A DNA stretch of 64,000 nt from Pinus tabuliformis. Lineage: Eukaryota; Streptophyta; Pinopsida; Pinales; Pinaceae. This document shows positions 10,613 through 22,867 of this stretch, in pieces; the stretch's first letter is position 1, and every line of letters begins with the position of its first letter. The translations under genes and the position numbers were made by a program. The notes beneath the pieces are model-generated. The model was not told the DNA's origin. It did no database searches and saw only the letters and a program-made list of their open reading frames with translations. The stretch lies in the NCBI GenBank assembly GCA_031772625.1, contig CM062815.1, positions 917,878,979 to 917,942,978 of the forward strand, in the 5' to 3' direction.

Positions 10613-12665
10613 CAACACTCTTGTTGTTCCTAGTTTGGGTAGTCTTCAAGCCAATCAAGGCTCAGCGCCTCTGTTTGTTGGCTCTGACTGTCTGATCTTT
10701 TCTTGAATTCCAAGCTTTCCCAGTTTTTCAGTCTGTGTTTTTTTTTATTTTTTTATTTTTCTTGAAAGACTTCAGATACGCTCTTTTTCTGGATTACAGA
10801 AGCGTATATACGCATGTTGCACTAAGTAAACCCGCGTATACGCAGGTTTCCTTAGTTACAGACGCGTGTACACGCATTCTGCACTTATTTGCAGACGCGT
10901 ATATTACAGAAATTTCAAGATTTATAAATTTTCTTTTTGCTGAATGATTGTCTGGTGGTTTGGGTCAGTGTCAAGCAGTCACTTTTCCAGTAATAGTTCT
11001 CTGTTGACAGGGGGCATCTTGTTCTGTACTCTCTCTAGTCATAAGGAGTATTAGTCTTGTTTTCGTTGATTGCAAGCGTCATTGATTTTTGACACACAAG
11101 ATTTCTATGTAAGGATCTTGATTGCTCTGTTTCGGCAGAGTAGGAAGATTGGGTTCAATCTTTGTGTCCATTTTTGCTTTGATGACATTTGTGTTTGCTT
11201 AACGAAATCATTTTTGTGACCATTTGCTCTTTTGTTTCGAGAAACTTGTTTGTTACCATTTTCTTGAAACTTGTCTTTTGATCTTTTGGGATTTTCATTG
11301 CTGCTTTTGATTGTCAAAAAGCGATTTCAAACACATTTATTTTTGTTGATTTTTCATCATTCGAAAGGTGTTGATTCACAAAAGTGTTTGGTTGCCCATT
11401 TATCAATCATTGGTGTCAGTATTTTTGAGAGCTTTCCCTTGAAAAAGACTTTTTGGTTTGATTGAAAGAAAATCTTTTGAAAGTTTTCAAGTTTCGCTTT
11501 CTTAAACTTGCTTCTCATTTGATTTCCTTTTTTGCGAAGTGAAAGTGCTTTGTTTTTATCTTAGAACTTGTTTTTATTGTTTGGACGAAATGATTGGTAA
11601 CACATCATCTTCTATCTAAGCATTTTAGTGGCAAGACAAAATTTGGTAAAGCAGCAACTTTCCTTCTTTATTTTTAGGGTAGTCTTCGAATCTTGCATCC
11701 ACATCTAGTTCTTGCATTAGGGTAGGATTTGCATCTCTTTTTGGCATATTTAGTTTTGTTAGTTTTTGTGAGTGTGGAGTCTGAAAAGAAAAAGAAAATT
11801 TGTTTATATTTCAAGTACCTCTGAACCTCATAGAAATTGCTCTTCATCGAAAACAAAAGTGCATGTGCATGTAGCTAAGTTTTATTAATTTCTTTTGCGT
11901 CCATAAAAAACACCACAAGTTTCATCTCCATTACCTTTGACTTAAAGAACAGCCTAATAAAATCAAGCGCTTAATTAAAATCCACTAGAACTTTTTGTTT
12001 TAGTTATTACACTAACAAGTCTAGGATTTTAGGGCCTTGGATTAGGCGAGTGGAGAGTTAACTCTCCAAGGCCACATAAAACATCAAACATAAGAGTCTG
12101 ATTAACGAGAGTAAATCCAATAGCGTTAGGAAGACCAGGAAAGCTCCGGATCTGGGAGTTAAGCAAGAGGGTCTGTGAAGACAGGGAAGAGAGATACCCC
12201 CTCTCCTACTTGTCCGAACTTACCTCACGACTGTTCTGCCTGGCTTCTGCGACGAGTTGGTACCCATAGTTGCCTCTCCTAGGGATCTGCATAGGTGGCT
12301 GCGGAGGGGAATCCCGTGGCACCTGAGGTCGACGTTGTATCACTCTCGACAGTACTACTGGAGGGCACCCTTGCGAAGCTCGGGGGCTTGCACCGGCGCA
12401 GACTGTTGTTAGGAGGTCAGCGTAACTTCCTCTGATACCTTCGCTGATAGGACTGGGCCCTCATCATCCCAGACTATCTTCGGAATGCCCTTTGATTCAC
12501 TTTCTCGTATTTTTGTGTCCGGTCCTAATCACCCGGAGCGGAAATACTTGGAAGTTGTTTGACTGGCTGTATCTTTAGGAACTTTATAGTGTGTGCTCTG
12601 TGCTCCTAGTCGGCTTAGCTTTTAATTTTTTGAGTCTTTAGTTAGATCATAACAAAAAATTCAAA
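10613..12665 (+). other. Leader of the Tat-type element with a CGTATACGC array
   Basis: The 2-kb untranslated leader has T-rich segments and no conserved ORF. At 10776-10905 the motif GCGTATA(TA)CGC-GGTTT recurs at 10802, 10834, 10864 and 10896, a spacing of 30-32 bp, almost as regular as in the Copia LTR. The rest (10910-12660) shows nothing further that I can name. Confidence 0.7.
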
Positions 12666-15600
12666 GTGGCTGACCGGTATCCAAGACGGTCTCGAAGACT
12701 TCGTGGTCTCTCGCCACCTAGTTTAGAGCCTTCTCCTAGAAGGCACAGAGGGGATATTATCGGTGGGGCCCATCCCACGCCGGTTGACGCATCGGGGATT
12801 GATCCTCCTCTCGGGGATATTAGCGGCCAAGCGAGGCCTGGTACTTCTGAGCAAGAGAGGGACACTCCAGTCCTTTCTCGAGTTCGCTTTCAAGTGGAGA
12901 ATAACATAGAGGTAGAAGAACTTTCAGAATCTCTAGTGATTCCAAATTCTCCACTACCATCTAGTTATCCAGACATATTACAATACGTTGGGACTCTGTC
13001 ACATAGACCAGCAAGTCCAGATTACGCTACGCGCTTACCATTTATGATCACTACTGGAAGCATGGCTTCTACGAGTGCTGCGACTATGCAAACACCAACA
13101 TCGGTGCAAGGGGGAGGAACCATTTCCATCCCCTCCACTTCCTTGTTCGGATCTTTTGCTAGCATGTCTTTAATTGGGTCTACCTCCATTCCATCCACGA
13201 GTGGAAATGCCCAAACCAATGCTTTTAGTACTGGTTCCTTCCCTTTTGGCACCCAATCACAGGGTATTCCATCGGTTCCATTCAGTGCCGCTACGTCCAT
13301 GATGGGCGGATCGGCTTCATTCTAGGGTTTTCCTTTTGGAAGTGGTCATATACCACATTCCAACCCGACGGTAGGATCCATGCCTTTTTCTTCAATAGGA
13401 CAAAGCAGCAATCCTTTCCAAGGTTGGAATAACCCTGGGGTTAGTACTGCAGGAACTGCGAATCAATTTATCGGCCAACAAGGAAGTATGCCGTATTCCA
13501 CGGTTAGCATGTTTCAAAGCATTCCTACCCTTGCTTCGGCTTCGAACCCATATCAGGGGTTATCAACTCCTTACCATTCTTTAGGAGGAAACTTTGCAGG
13601 CTATGGAGGTTATACGGCAGGAGTTGGTCAAAGTCCAAATTTTGCTGGACCACAAGGCTTTCCTTTTGGTTCAGCCGGTTCTAGTGGTCACTTCGGGCAG
13701 CCTAGTGCCTCCCAAATCCCAGGACAATCTTTTCAGAACTTTGGGAGTTCTACCCAGTCTGGGTGGAATCCCCTAGGTCCTCCTAGGCTTCCGTTTCTGG
13801 CAACGTTAAACTTGCCAGATCTCACTAAGCTAACGAACGACCCTATCAGATACAATCCGGCCTGGCCTCCGGTCCCAACCAAACTCCCTTCGGATATACC
13901 AAAATTCGAAGGGAAGAGTGGTGAAGATCCGGGCGATCATGTAACCACATTCCATTTGTGGTGCTCATCCAACTCCCTCATCGAAGATTCGATTAGGTTG
14001 AGACACTTTCAGCACACCTTGACTGGTAATGCGGCTAAATGGTATATAGAGTTGCCAGGGGGCAGCTTTACATCATTTGCAGACTTAGCCAATATCTTCT
14101 TGAATCACTTCCAGTTGCCTGTCCGCTATGATGCCAGAACTGAACTTCTGGCTACCTTTCGTCAGGATAAAGCAACCCACATTTCTGATCACATTCAGGA
14201 ATGGAGACGGAGAAAAAGGCTCATTAAAGCCGAAATCCCTTCGGAGTATTGTCTAGAGTGGTTTTCGAAGTCTTTGCAACCCGAGATCTCCAAGGATGTC
14301 TCCATGTCTGGGGTCTATTCTGAGGAGCAAGCCATTTTCAGGGCCCAGCAGTTAGAACTGATTTATTCTCAGTCTGGAATCCTCCAAAAGTACTTGCCAG
14401 ATGCTCCTGGATCTAAGGTTGATTTAGCTAAGCCAAAGCCAGGTCCGCACGCGGATGGTATCGTAGGGTCAGTAGACTCGACTACAGTGAACTTGTTGAA
14501 TCAATTGCAGCAGTTGTCATTACAATCTGCTCCTAACAACCAAGTCACAATTTCTAATCCTCAAGCCTCCCAAAATTCTTCCATTAATGTCGTCCAAACC
14601 GATAACCCCAAAGGAAATCAAAATTCCAATGGGAAAAAGAAAGGACGTGGTAAGAAGAATAACTCGGATGGGAAGCCCGATGCAAATAAATTCGGCAACA
14701 ACGCTGGTGGTGGTAAAAGTGAGTCGAGAAAGAAAGTTAAGTTCCCTTGCAAGTTATGCAGTGGGGACCATCTAACTCATCTTTGCCCTAGAATTGAAGA
14801 CGCTCAGCGCTTATTAGGACAGCAAGGGACTTCTAGTTCGCAAGTTGTGTTAACTAACCCATTTCCCCAAGGGCAGCAACTTCTTGCTGGCGCGAATTCG
14901 AATCCTGGGACCTCCTCAGGGGGAAACCAGGAAGGGGAAAAAGCATCAAATTTTTTTATGATGGGTTCTAACGTGAACGTGACTACTCGGTCACGTGATT
15001 ATGGTGAAGCCGAAACATCTAAGGATAAAACGGTTCCCGGAAGTAATGACCTTCATATTGAGCGACCTCTTGTTGAGACTATACCTAAGATACCGAAAGG
15101 TTCCGCCAAACGTGCGACGATTAACCCTAATGCTACGTCCGCCCAAAATTACTCCATTGTGGAGGATTTGGCTCAAAGCCCGTGTGCTATGTCCGCTTTG
15201 GAAGTTCTCCAATCGTGTCCGTCTCAGAGAAGTTCTTTACTCTCCGCCATTGGAGCAGTCGATCCAGCTAACTCTTTAATGCTCTCTTGTGACATGTCAA
15301 ATGTCAGAAAGAGACTCCCTCATCATATGGCTTTTCAGGTAAAGTCAACATACCGGAAAATCAATATTTTTCGCACCGTTATAGATGAAGGAGCTTCCAC
15401 ATGCGTCATGTCCATGTCATGTTGGAAGGCTATTGGTTCGCCTTCGGCCGTTCCTTCACCAACCGTCTTAACTGCATTTGATGGCCATTCTCACAAACCG
15501 CATGGGATTATCCCGGCCTTTCCTATATGTGTTGGAGGGAAGGTCATTAATATTGAAGTTGATGTCGTAGATGCTAACCTAGACTATAATCTCCTATTAG

Positions 15601-17516
15601 GAAGGAACTGGGTGTACGAGATGGAAGCCGTCGTATCGACTCTGTTTCGTGTCATTTGCTTTCCTCATGAGGGAAAAATTGTTAAGGTTGATCAATTGGA
15701 CTATGCTCTAATCGATCCTCAAGCAACCTCCGACTCTACTGTTCCTTTGGTGGATAACCCTCGCCCGCCAACTGAGAATTTAGGAGTAGGGATGTATTCC
15801 TCATTGATGGGTACCTTTGATCTTCCCTCTCCTTTTGCAAGAATCAATGCGATTTCATCATCCAAGGAGTCTTCTCGAGAAGAGTTCTTTCGTACTCATT
15901 ATTTTTCCGACCCTTGGACCTTGCCTTCACCTACGACCACATTAGTTGAAGGACAAGTCAATGGAATGGCGTTTCCTATATCTGCAGCTGAGCTTAGATA
16001 TCAGTCTATTGTAGACTCTGCAGATAACCATTCTACTCCTTTTTCCGAAGAGGAGTTAGATGGTCATGTGGCCCCAACTTGGAGCTTTGATTCTACCTCT
16101 GCTTTGGACTGCTTAGATTCGGTTCTACCTTCTGAAGAAGCAATCCTCGAAGTAATGATGGGTATAGATCGACCTTGGGAAGACTTACACCATCGCTCAT
16201 ATTTTCTTCCTCCATTGCAGGAAGTAGAATCTAGATTCTCCGAGCTCGTTGATAGTGATGTTTGTACGGTGTCGAACCCTTTGGCTCCAACACACACACG
16301 TGCCGAAGGTAATATGTCGGTAATTTCAAAGACGATACCTATAAACATCTCTAAGGATCCTAACATCATTGAGAATATCTTCATCGGAATTGAGTGTTCC
16401 CCTGAAGAAATTCAAGTTTATACCGACCTATTCAAGGAATATCGTGATGTATTTGCTTGGTCTTATGAGGAAATGCCCGGCATTGATCCTTCTATAGTCC
16501 AACATGAGATCAAGACGTACGAAAACGCAAAACCAATTGGTCAAAGGCTTCGGCCGGTTAACCCTAGGAAAGCAGCGGCTATCAAAGCTGAGGTTGAGAA
16601 GCTGCTAAGGGCGGGTTTTATATACCCTGTTCCTCTTACAGATTGGGTTTCGAATCCAGTCCCTGTGGACAAAAAGCAAGGAACAATCCGAGTATGCATC
16701 GATTTTAGGGACTTAAACAAGGCTTGTCCAAAAGACAATTACCCCACGCCATTCATTGATCAGATCATCGACGAGTGTGCGGGTAGTGAGATTTTCTCTT
16801 TTATGGATGGTTTCTCAGGTTATAATCAAATCTCTATTCGTCCTGAGGATCAGCATAAGACTGCCTTCATATGTCCCTAGGGTACCTTTGCATATCAAAA
16901 GATGCCCTTTGGTCTTAAAAACGCTGGAGCCACGTTTCAGCGGGCCATGTCATACGCTTTCCATGACATCAAACATGTCATCGAAGCATACTTAGATGAT
17001 CTCGCTGCTCGTTCTCGAAAGAGAACAGATCACCCTAGTCATCTTCGATTAGTCTTTGAGTGATGTCGTTTCTATAAAATCCGGTTGAATCCCAATAAGT
17101 GCGTTTTCGCGGTTACATCCGGTCAGTTGTTAGGGTTTATAGTGTCCAATGAAGGGATTCGGGTTGATCCCTTCAAGGTTGAGGCAATAGTTCAGTTGCC
17201 TCCCCCGCCCTCAATCCGTCAACTTCAAAGTCTTCAAGGGAAGGCCAATTTCTTGAGACGGTTTATAGCAAACTACGCCGAGATCACTAAAGGGTTCATG
17301 CGTTTGCTACGGAAAGGAGTTCCATTTGTGTGGGACGACTTTGCGCAGCGGTCGTTTGATGCTTTGAAAAAGGCATTAGTATCTGCCCCGCTTTTGAGTC
17401 CACCGGATTACGGTAGAGACTTCCTTTTGTATCTCACTGCAGCAGAGTCTACCATTGGTATGGTTCTAGTCCAGGAAGATGATGCTCTTGTCGAGCACGT
17501 AATTTATTATCTGAGC
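12666..17516 (+). pseudogene. Gag, protease, RT and first RNase H part of the Tat-type polyprotein
   Basis: The N-terminus at 12666 is basic (RYPRRSRRLRG), then comes a long Gly/Ser/Gln/Phe-rich low-complexity stretch with FG pairs (about 13080-13780). The Gag core follows (ATLNLPDLTKLTNDPI near 13800; AAKWYIELPGG near 14030), then a CKLCSGDHLTHLC knuckle near 14750. The aspartic protease has DEGAS at about 15380 and LLLGRNW. RT has CIDFRDLNKACPKDNYP (16700), MDGFSGYNQI (16800) and the catalytic YLDD (16988-16999). RNase H starts near 17085 and is split at 17516 by the level-4 unit, resuming at 21266. The longest uninterrupted frame is 13380-16880 (1166 aa). There are a few breaks overall. 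Confidence 0.9.
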
Positions 17517-18750
17517 TGTTATCACAAAATCAAGCACTGAAGGCTGCCAATCAGCAAGATTCTGTGTAACTATTTCAAACCAGGCTTTGGACTAAGGCTT
17601 AGCCTCCTTAGTCTGAGAGGGCTCTCTCACAGATTATGAATATTGACTAATGACAAGAAAATATGGCTAACTCTTATAAGACACATGAAAAAATAAGCTA
17701 GCTGGACAACATTGAATTGATTCCCATTGGGCTTATGGAGTCTCTCATATCTCAGCAAACAAAAACACTATCTTTTCATAGAAATCAGGGCACTTTACAT
17801 CTAAATGTTCAAACATAACTTTGAAACCACAGTTTGCCAAGGCATACAGGAAGTCAGAGCATGATTCATGAGTTCTGAGTGATTATGCATTAACAAAACT
17901 GTAAAAGAACCTTAAAGAAAGAATACCATCACACATTTGAACAAGAAGATCCATTGTGAATCCTGAGAAGAAAACACAGTCATTTGCATTACTGAAATCT
18001 GTTTATACATAAACCAAAAACAGTCTTCTCCAAAACATCCAACCTTCATTACATCAAAGTCTGATCTATATATAGAGATACAACCTTAACCACTATGAGC
18101 TTCCTCCTCCAGCATGAGGGGAGCTCGAAGACTATTACTAATTACCCCTATCTACCAATTAACTAATTCATTAAATACATTAAGTGCTGACTGTAATTAC
18201 AAAGAGTGTTAATTAAACTACATATCTAATTCTATCTTCCTCGTATCATGATCCTTCTTTGCTCTTGGACACCTGTCTCCTTTCAGTTTGGCCGAGATAA
18301 CTGAGAAGTGGATGCAATGAACAAGGTTAGCATTGGACACTGAATGCGCTGATGGTTCATTGATCATAAGAACAAACACCTGTTTTTCTGGTCCTTGTCT
18401 CCCACCATCCTTCGAAAGTTAAGCAACATGTTCCCAGCTCTTTAATACCCCAAAATTGATGAGCATCACCATATTTCAGATGTGTTGGAGGCTTCGTTGA
18501 TGTACATGTGTATAAACCAAAACAATACTCCTCGTATGCCATTTCTGCCAAACCCTAACTGGTCATAAAGTACCTTTATAAAAGTTTTAACTTGAGACAA
18601 AATATTTCACCTTTACAAAAAGGCACACTTGTCATTATCTGAATGGCTAGGATAGCCTCATGTGGTCTCCCTTATGTTCCTTAGGCGTTTCCTTCAAAAA
18701 TTTGCTGATCTTACCATTAAACTGTTTGTCTTCATCATAAAACAACACCT
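17517..18750 (-). other. Noncoding part of the level-4 unit with TATA-like site
   Basis: No conserved frame is present. On the minus strand a TATA-like sequence lies at about 18067-18076. Short A/T-rich sequence follows up to the terminal TGTTATCAC. If the unit is a solo LTR, this is its R-U5 part. Confidence 0.45.
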
Positions 18751-18784
18751 ACAGCAGTTTCGTAGCGCGCTACGAAACTGCTGT
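18751..18784. repeat. Perfect 34-bp palindrome
   Basis: Two 17-base arms, ACAGCAGTTTCGTAGCG and its exact reverse complement, meet without a loop. The sequence lies about 160 bp downstream of the 556-aa ORF stop (minus strand). Its centre CGTAGCGCGCTACG shares the word GTAGCGC with the repeats at 20894-21045. Confidence 0.95.
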
Positions 18785-18941
18785 TTTTGCTAAAACAGAG
18801 TATATTTGCATTAAGGCATTCTTTGCTTGAACCTATGACTCTTTAAACTTCCTCTACAGGTGTCAGAGACTTATATGTCTTCAAAATAATGGAGCTTAAA
18901 CAAAATTGACCAAAACTAAGAATGGCACCTTTTTCTTCAAA

Positions 18942-20612
18942 TCAGTGAGCTAGTTGACCTAGCTGTATCTTTAAATCTGCAACCTCCTTCTTCAAGACTT
19001 TATTTTCAGCTCTCAGGCTCATGTTCATTTTTCTGATGAGTTTAGCTTGCTTGAGGGCTGGAACCGTCCATGTATATACATCAGCCACTGAATCTACCTG
19101 ACCCACTAGGTTTTTGCTACCTTTTAACACAGCTCTTCGATAGTTGGCATACCTAACTGCAAGCTCCTTAGTAACATTCTTCGCCTGGGCAACTTCATCT
19201 TTTGCTGTCCCCGCTTGATTCTTTATGGCTATAACATTTCCTCCTTGGGTAATAATAACTTTTCTGTTCTTGTCTTTATGCTTGACTGCCTCCACTGTTT
19301 TGGACAATACTTCAATTACCTCTGTTCTGGGCATCTTTACAACTTTCTCTCCTTTATGCACTTTCTCAGCTTCTCTAACTTGTTTCCTTGTAACCGGCCT
19401 TCGTGGTTTGAAAATAAACTCCTCACTAGGTTCATCAAACCTTAGTCTCTTCGAAGCTTTGGATTTCTTAGTGCTCTTCGGTGATGATTGAGTCAAATCA
19501 ATATGCATGGGTTCAATATGCACCGGTTCTACCTGCTCAAACTCAATGGCCTCAAGCAAATCACTTAAGCTGGCCTTTGATATTGGACTTTCCTCAATAG
19601 CTACTGATTTGCCCTTCTCTTTGCTTAATTGACTCCTTGTTTTAACTCTTGATACTCTTTCAGACCCACTTGATCCAGGTACATCTTTCTTGTGCTTAAC
19701 CTTTTCCTTTGATGATGGTTGAGGTGGCTCTTTAATAACCAAGGGCTTTACTGATTTGTTCAACTGAGACTTGGTTTTCTTTTTATCCCTAGCCTCCTTT
19801 CTAAGCTCAGCTATTGTAGGTTCCTCCACTGATTCTTCTCTTTCTCTAACTAGCTGTGGGGTGAGGCCTGTCTTACTCTGGAAACCAGCCATATAGATGA
19901 AAGAATTCCAATCCCTACCAATTTTCTGAAGACCATCCAGCACTAACAGTTTGACTAGACCATGGTGAAATAATGATGTCTCACAATCATCCTTCCTCAA
20001 TTGGACTTTGTCACACATCTTGCTGAGACTACGAAACAAGTAAAATGGGATATCTATAGATGCTTTACCCGTAAAATGCAACAGCAACTTAAAATGATAG
20101 GAATAAACCTTATTATATCTCCCCTCACAGGTTAAATACTTTTGAATACAGGTAAGCAGAAGGGCATAGTGCTCCTTAACATAATTTCTAGGCACAACCT
20201 TGGTCAGATCTTCATTCACATAGGCCTCTTTCAAGAATTCTTTGCAGGGGTTCATATCAAATTTAAAGTTTTTAAACCACTCCTGCCCCCCTCTTGGAAT
20301 CTCAGTTACATTAGCAATAGCCTCTGGAGATACTTGGAATTCTAACATAGATACTTTAGAATTTAAACCTGTAAAGTTCAAAGCAAACTCTTTTGTTACC
20401 TGAGCATGGCCACCCTGCAGTTTCTCACAGAAATTCCAACAGCCAGCATCCTTGAAAGCCTTCCTCACACCTTCATCTCTCAATGCAAGGTCCAATCCTT
20501 CAGGCTCTGTTCTCTGACATCTTCCAGACCGATGCTCCTTCCTCTCCATTCCGCTTTTGAAATTTTCCGCACAGAGAATCACCACCAGCTTTAACTCAAA
20601 TGGCAAATTCAA
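18942..20612 (-). CDS. Uncharacterised 556-aa protein: CEGRY domain, charged linker, coiled coil
   Basis: This is an uninterrupted frame and the only long intact minus-strand ORF in the region. Residues 40-245 form a globular domain with CIQKYLTCEGRYNKVYSYHF (155-174), IDIPFYLFRSL (186-196) and HHGLVKLLVLDGLQKI (216-231). Residues 250-400 are Lys/Ser/Glu-rich with nuclear-localisation-like basic patches (KSTKKSKASKRLRF). Residues about 450-556 are helical and heptad-like (MSLRAENKVLKKEVADLKIQL). The domain is clearly related to the accessory ORF at 54005-54754. That ORF sits between pol and the 3' LTR of an Athila-like element, the place of the env-like or 'putative plant transposon protein' ORF in that clade. 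I know no enzymatic motif in it; function unknown. The coiled coil suggests oligomerisation. The first ATG is assumed; an internal Met at 22 is also possible. Confidence 0.75.
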   Translation of the reverse strand: MNLPFELKLVVILCAENFKSGMERKEHRSGRCQRTEPEGLDLALRDEGVRKAFKDAGCWNFCEKLQGGHAQVTKEFALNFTGLNSKVSMLEFQVSPEAIANVTEIPRGGQEWFKNFKFDMNPCKEFLKEAYVNEDLTKVVPRNYVKEHYALLLTCIQKYLTCEGRYNKVYSYHFKLLLHFTGKASIDIPFYLFRSLSKMCDKVQLRKDDCETSLFHHGLVKLLVLDGLQKIGRDWNSFIYMAGFQSKTGLTPQLVREREESVEEPTIAELRKEARDKKKTKSQLNKSVKPLVIKEPPQPSSKEKVKHKKDVPGSSGSERVSRVKTRSQLSKEKGKSVAIEESPISKASLSDLLEAIEFEQVEPVHIEPMHIDLTQSSPKSTKKSKASKRLRFDEPSEEFIFKPRRPVTRKQVREAEKVHKGEKVVKMPRTEVIEVLSKTVEAVKHKDKNRKVIITQGGNVIAIKNQAGTAKDEVAQAKNVTKELAVRYANYRRAVLKGSKNLVGQVDSVADVYTWTVPALKQAKLIRKMNMSLRAENKVLKKEVADLKIQLGQLAH

Positions 20613-20893
20613 ATTTTTAGAACGCAGGCTCGCTTGTAATCAGGCTCTCTTGAAAAAGAAACTCGGGCTCATTTGCAATTGAAATATCTAATCATACAAG
20701 TTGGCCACTTTATGCATCGTTAACAAACATCATAACACAACCATGCATGACAAAACCGTTTGAATGATTTTTATGTGCGTGGCTATGAATCTATTGGTGG
20801 AGTGATGGCTCATAAGTGCTTGGGAGGTACGTCAACTGACAATAACCGAACGGACACAATGACTCATCCCCAGACATGACACTTTAAGAATCT

Positions 20894-21045
20894 GCGCTGC
20901 AACATCCCCGAATCCGCGATTTCGTAGCGCAGATAGTTATAAATTAGCAAAATGCACTGCGAAATGGCTGGATACTGACGTGTTGCGAAAAGGCTAAAAC
21001 ATCATTGCGCTGCAAAATCAACCAATAAAACTGCGCTGCGAAAAT
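20894..21045. repeat. GCGCTGCGAAA repeats, about 26-bp period
   Basis: Copies of GCGCTGCRAAA or a close variant lie at 20894, 20920 (inverted, TTTCGTAGCGC), 20955, 20982, 21007 and 21033. Spacings are about 26, 35, 27, 25 and 26 bp. They lie 220-370 bp from the end of the level-4 unit, upstream of the ORF, where binding sites or a decayed tandem array could be. Confidence 0.7.
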
Positions 21046-21265
21046 ACAGAAAGGACCAGTGACATATACAAGATAAGACATGTCTTATACAATCATGATG
21101 GAGGATGACCAATGGTATTTGAAAATGATTCACATCAAAATCCTTTAGAAACATGACCCCTAAGTAGTAAACATAGGACAACAACCATTTGACACCCATT
21201 ATTGACAGTGAAATTTGGACAAAATTTATGTACATGTGACTGCAGTTCTAGGTGATAACATGAGC

Positions 21266-22855
21266 CGAGGCTTAATAGGCCCTGAACTTCGCTATTCTCC
21301 GGTTGAGAAGTTGGCCTTGGCAGCTGTCCATGCTGTCCAGAGGCTCCGTCATTATATTCTGCTACGCAAAACTTTTGTCCTAGCGGCGGTCAATCCATTC
21401 CAATTTGTCCTCAGTAGGCGAGTGATTGGGGGCAAATATAATAGATGGATAGTCATTTTACAAGAATTCGACCTCGAGTTCTTGTCCGCCAAGTCTAAGA
21501 AATCTATGGTCTTCGCGGAGCTAATTTCTGAGCTTCCTTGCGGAGAGGATATTGTTTATGAGGAGAGTTTACCCGACGAACATATATTCCTCATCTCTTC
21601 ACAAGACCCTTGGTATGGAGATATCATTGTTTATCTCCAGACTTCGAATTTTCCCTCTACTTTCTCCAAGGATGAACGTCGTAAGTTACGTCACCTGGCT
21701 AAAAACTATGTTATCATTGGTGACACATTATACCATCGAGGGGTTGATTCAATTCTTCGACGTTGTTTAACCTTAGAGGAAGCGGAGTCTGTTCTTAATG
21801 ATTGCCACAGTGGAGCTTGTGGTGGTCATCTATCCGGGCTTGCTACAGCCCAACGCATCTTACGTGCCAGCTATTTCTGGCCTTCACTCTTTAAGGACTG
21901 TGTGGAAGCGGTCAAACGCTGTCACCCGTGTCAAATTTTTACTCGCAAGATGCGCGCGCATCCAGCTCCCCTTTTTCCCGTTGTCACCGTCGATCCCTTC
22001 ACTAAGTGGGGTATTGATTTTACGACTTGTAATCTGCCTTCAGCGGCGAATCACAGGTACATTATCGTGGCTATAGACTACTTCACGAAGTGGGCTGAAG
22101 CCATGCCTACTTATAAGAACGACAGTGACACGGCAGCTTTGTTCCTTTTCAATCAGGTTATCTCAAGATTCGGCATCCCAAGAGAGATTGTCACTGACCA
22201 TGGCAGTCATTTCCAAAATCAGCTAATGTCCGAATTGGCTCTTAAGTTAGGTTTCCGTCAGGAGCATTCGTCTCCTTACTATCCTCAGGCCAATGGACAG
22301 GTCGAGGCGGTCAATAAAACTCTTAAGACGATACTCCAACGGACAATCGATAAAAATCGGTCCAATTGGCACATTATGTTGTATCCGGCTCTTTGGGCAT
22401 ACCGAACCTCCGTCAAAACAGCTAATGGTTTTACTCCTTTTCAGTTGGTTTACGGGATGGAATCTATCTTTCCGGTCGAATGTGAAATTCCATCTCTGAA
22501 ATTGGCTGTCGAGCTGCTTCCTGAGACTTCGAGTCTCGAGGAACGCCTAGTTCACCTGGAACATCTCGATGAGAAGCGTCGAGATGCCGCCACTATGAAT
22601 GAGGCCCATAAAAAAAGCGTCAAAACTCAGTATGATAAGTCTGTCCGTCCTCGTGTCTTTTCTGAAGGTGACCTTGTCTTGGTCTATGACCAAGATAAGG
22701 ATGCCTTGGGGGCAGGCAAATTCAAGCCTATGTGGTATGGTCCTTTCATTATCAAACGAGTCTTAGAAAAAGGATCGTATGAGTTAATTGATTTCGAAGG
22801 AAACAAGCTGGCGGAGCCCCGAAATGGGCTCTATTTAAAGAAGTATTTTGCTTAG
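21266..22855 (+). pseudogene. Remaining RNase H and integrase of the Tat-type element
   Basis: Coding sequence resumes with SRGLIGPELRYSPVEKLALA, which fits directly on to IYYLS before the insertion. RNase H ends near 21540. The integrase has its HHCC finger at about 21800-21945 (HSGACGGHLSG ... CHPCQIF), the catalytic core with GIDFTT (22010), VTDHGSHFQNQ (22195) and NGQVEAVNK (22290), so D, D and E are all present, and a C-terminal module with YGPFIIKRVLEKGSYEL. The last residues are LYLKKYFA. The frame from 21266 is uninterrupted; the upstream half lies beyond the level-4 insertion. Confidence 0.9.
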
Positions 22856-22867
22856 TTTTACCAGGCA

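Larger units (their letters stand above)
17517..21260 (-). mobile_element. Level 4: 3.7-kb TG...CA unit with an intact ORF, possible giant solo LTR
   Basis: The unit lies inside the RNase H coding region, flanked by a perfect 5-bp duplication TGAGC (17512-17516, 21261-21265). Its ends form a 9-bp inverted repeat, TGTTATCAC...GTGATAACA. No internal LTR pair is found. Read on the minus strand it gives a 650-bp upstream part, a 556-aa ORF (20612-18942), a TATA-like CTATATATAG near 18070 and a final 550 bp ending in TAACA. That order fits one long LTR with an ORF in U3, upstream of its promoter. Alternatives are a non-autonomous element with short terminal repeats or an LTR element that lost its second LTR. 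It is the youngest event by nesting. Confidence 0.75.

Noticed and set aside
10776-10905. CRISPR-like array
   Set aside because: Period about 31 bp with partly conserved spacers in a plant retroelement leader; no repeat-spacer structure and no cas genes.
12145-12180. Stretch resembling the internal part of 5S rRNA (CTCCGGATCTGGGAGTTAAGC)
   Set aside because: Only about 15 bases are similar; no full 5S length, flanks or promoter box order.
17517-21260. Large intron in the Gypsy pol region
   Set aside because: A 5-bp duplication and inverted TG...CA ends show an insertion, and no GT...AG borders fit.
21215-21265. Start codon of the RNase H-integrase frame at 21215
   Set aside because: The first residues come from the inserted unit; element coding sequence resumes only at 21266.
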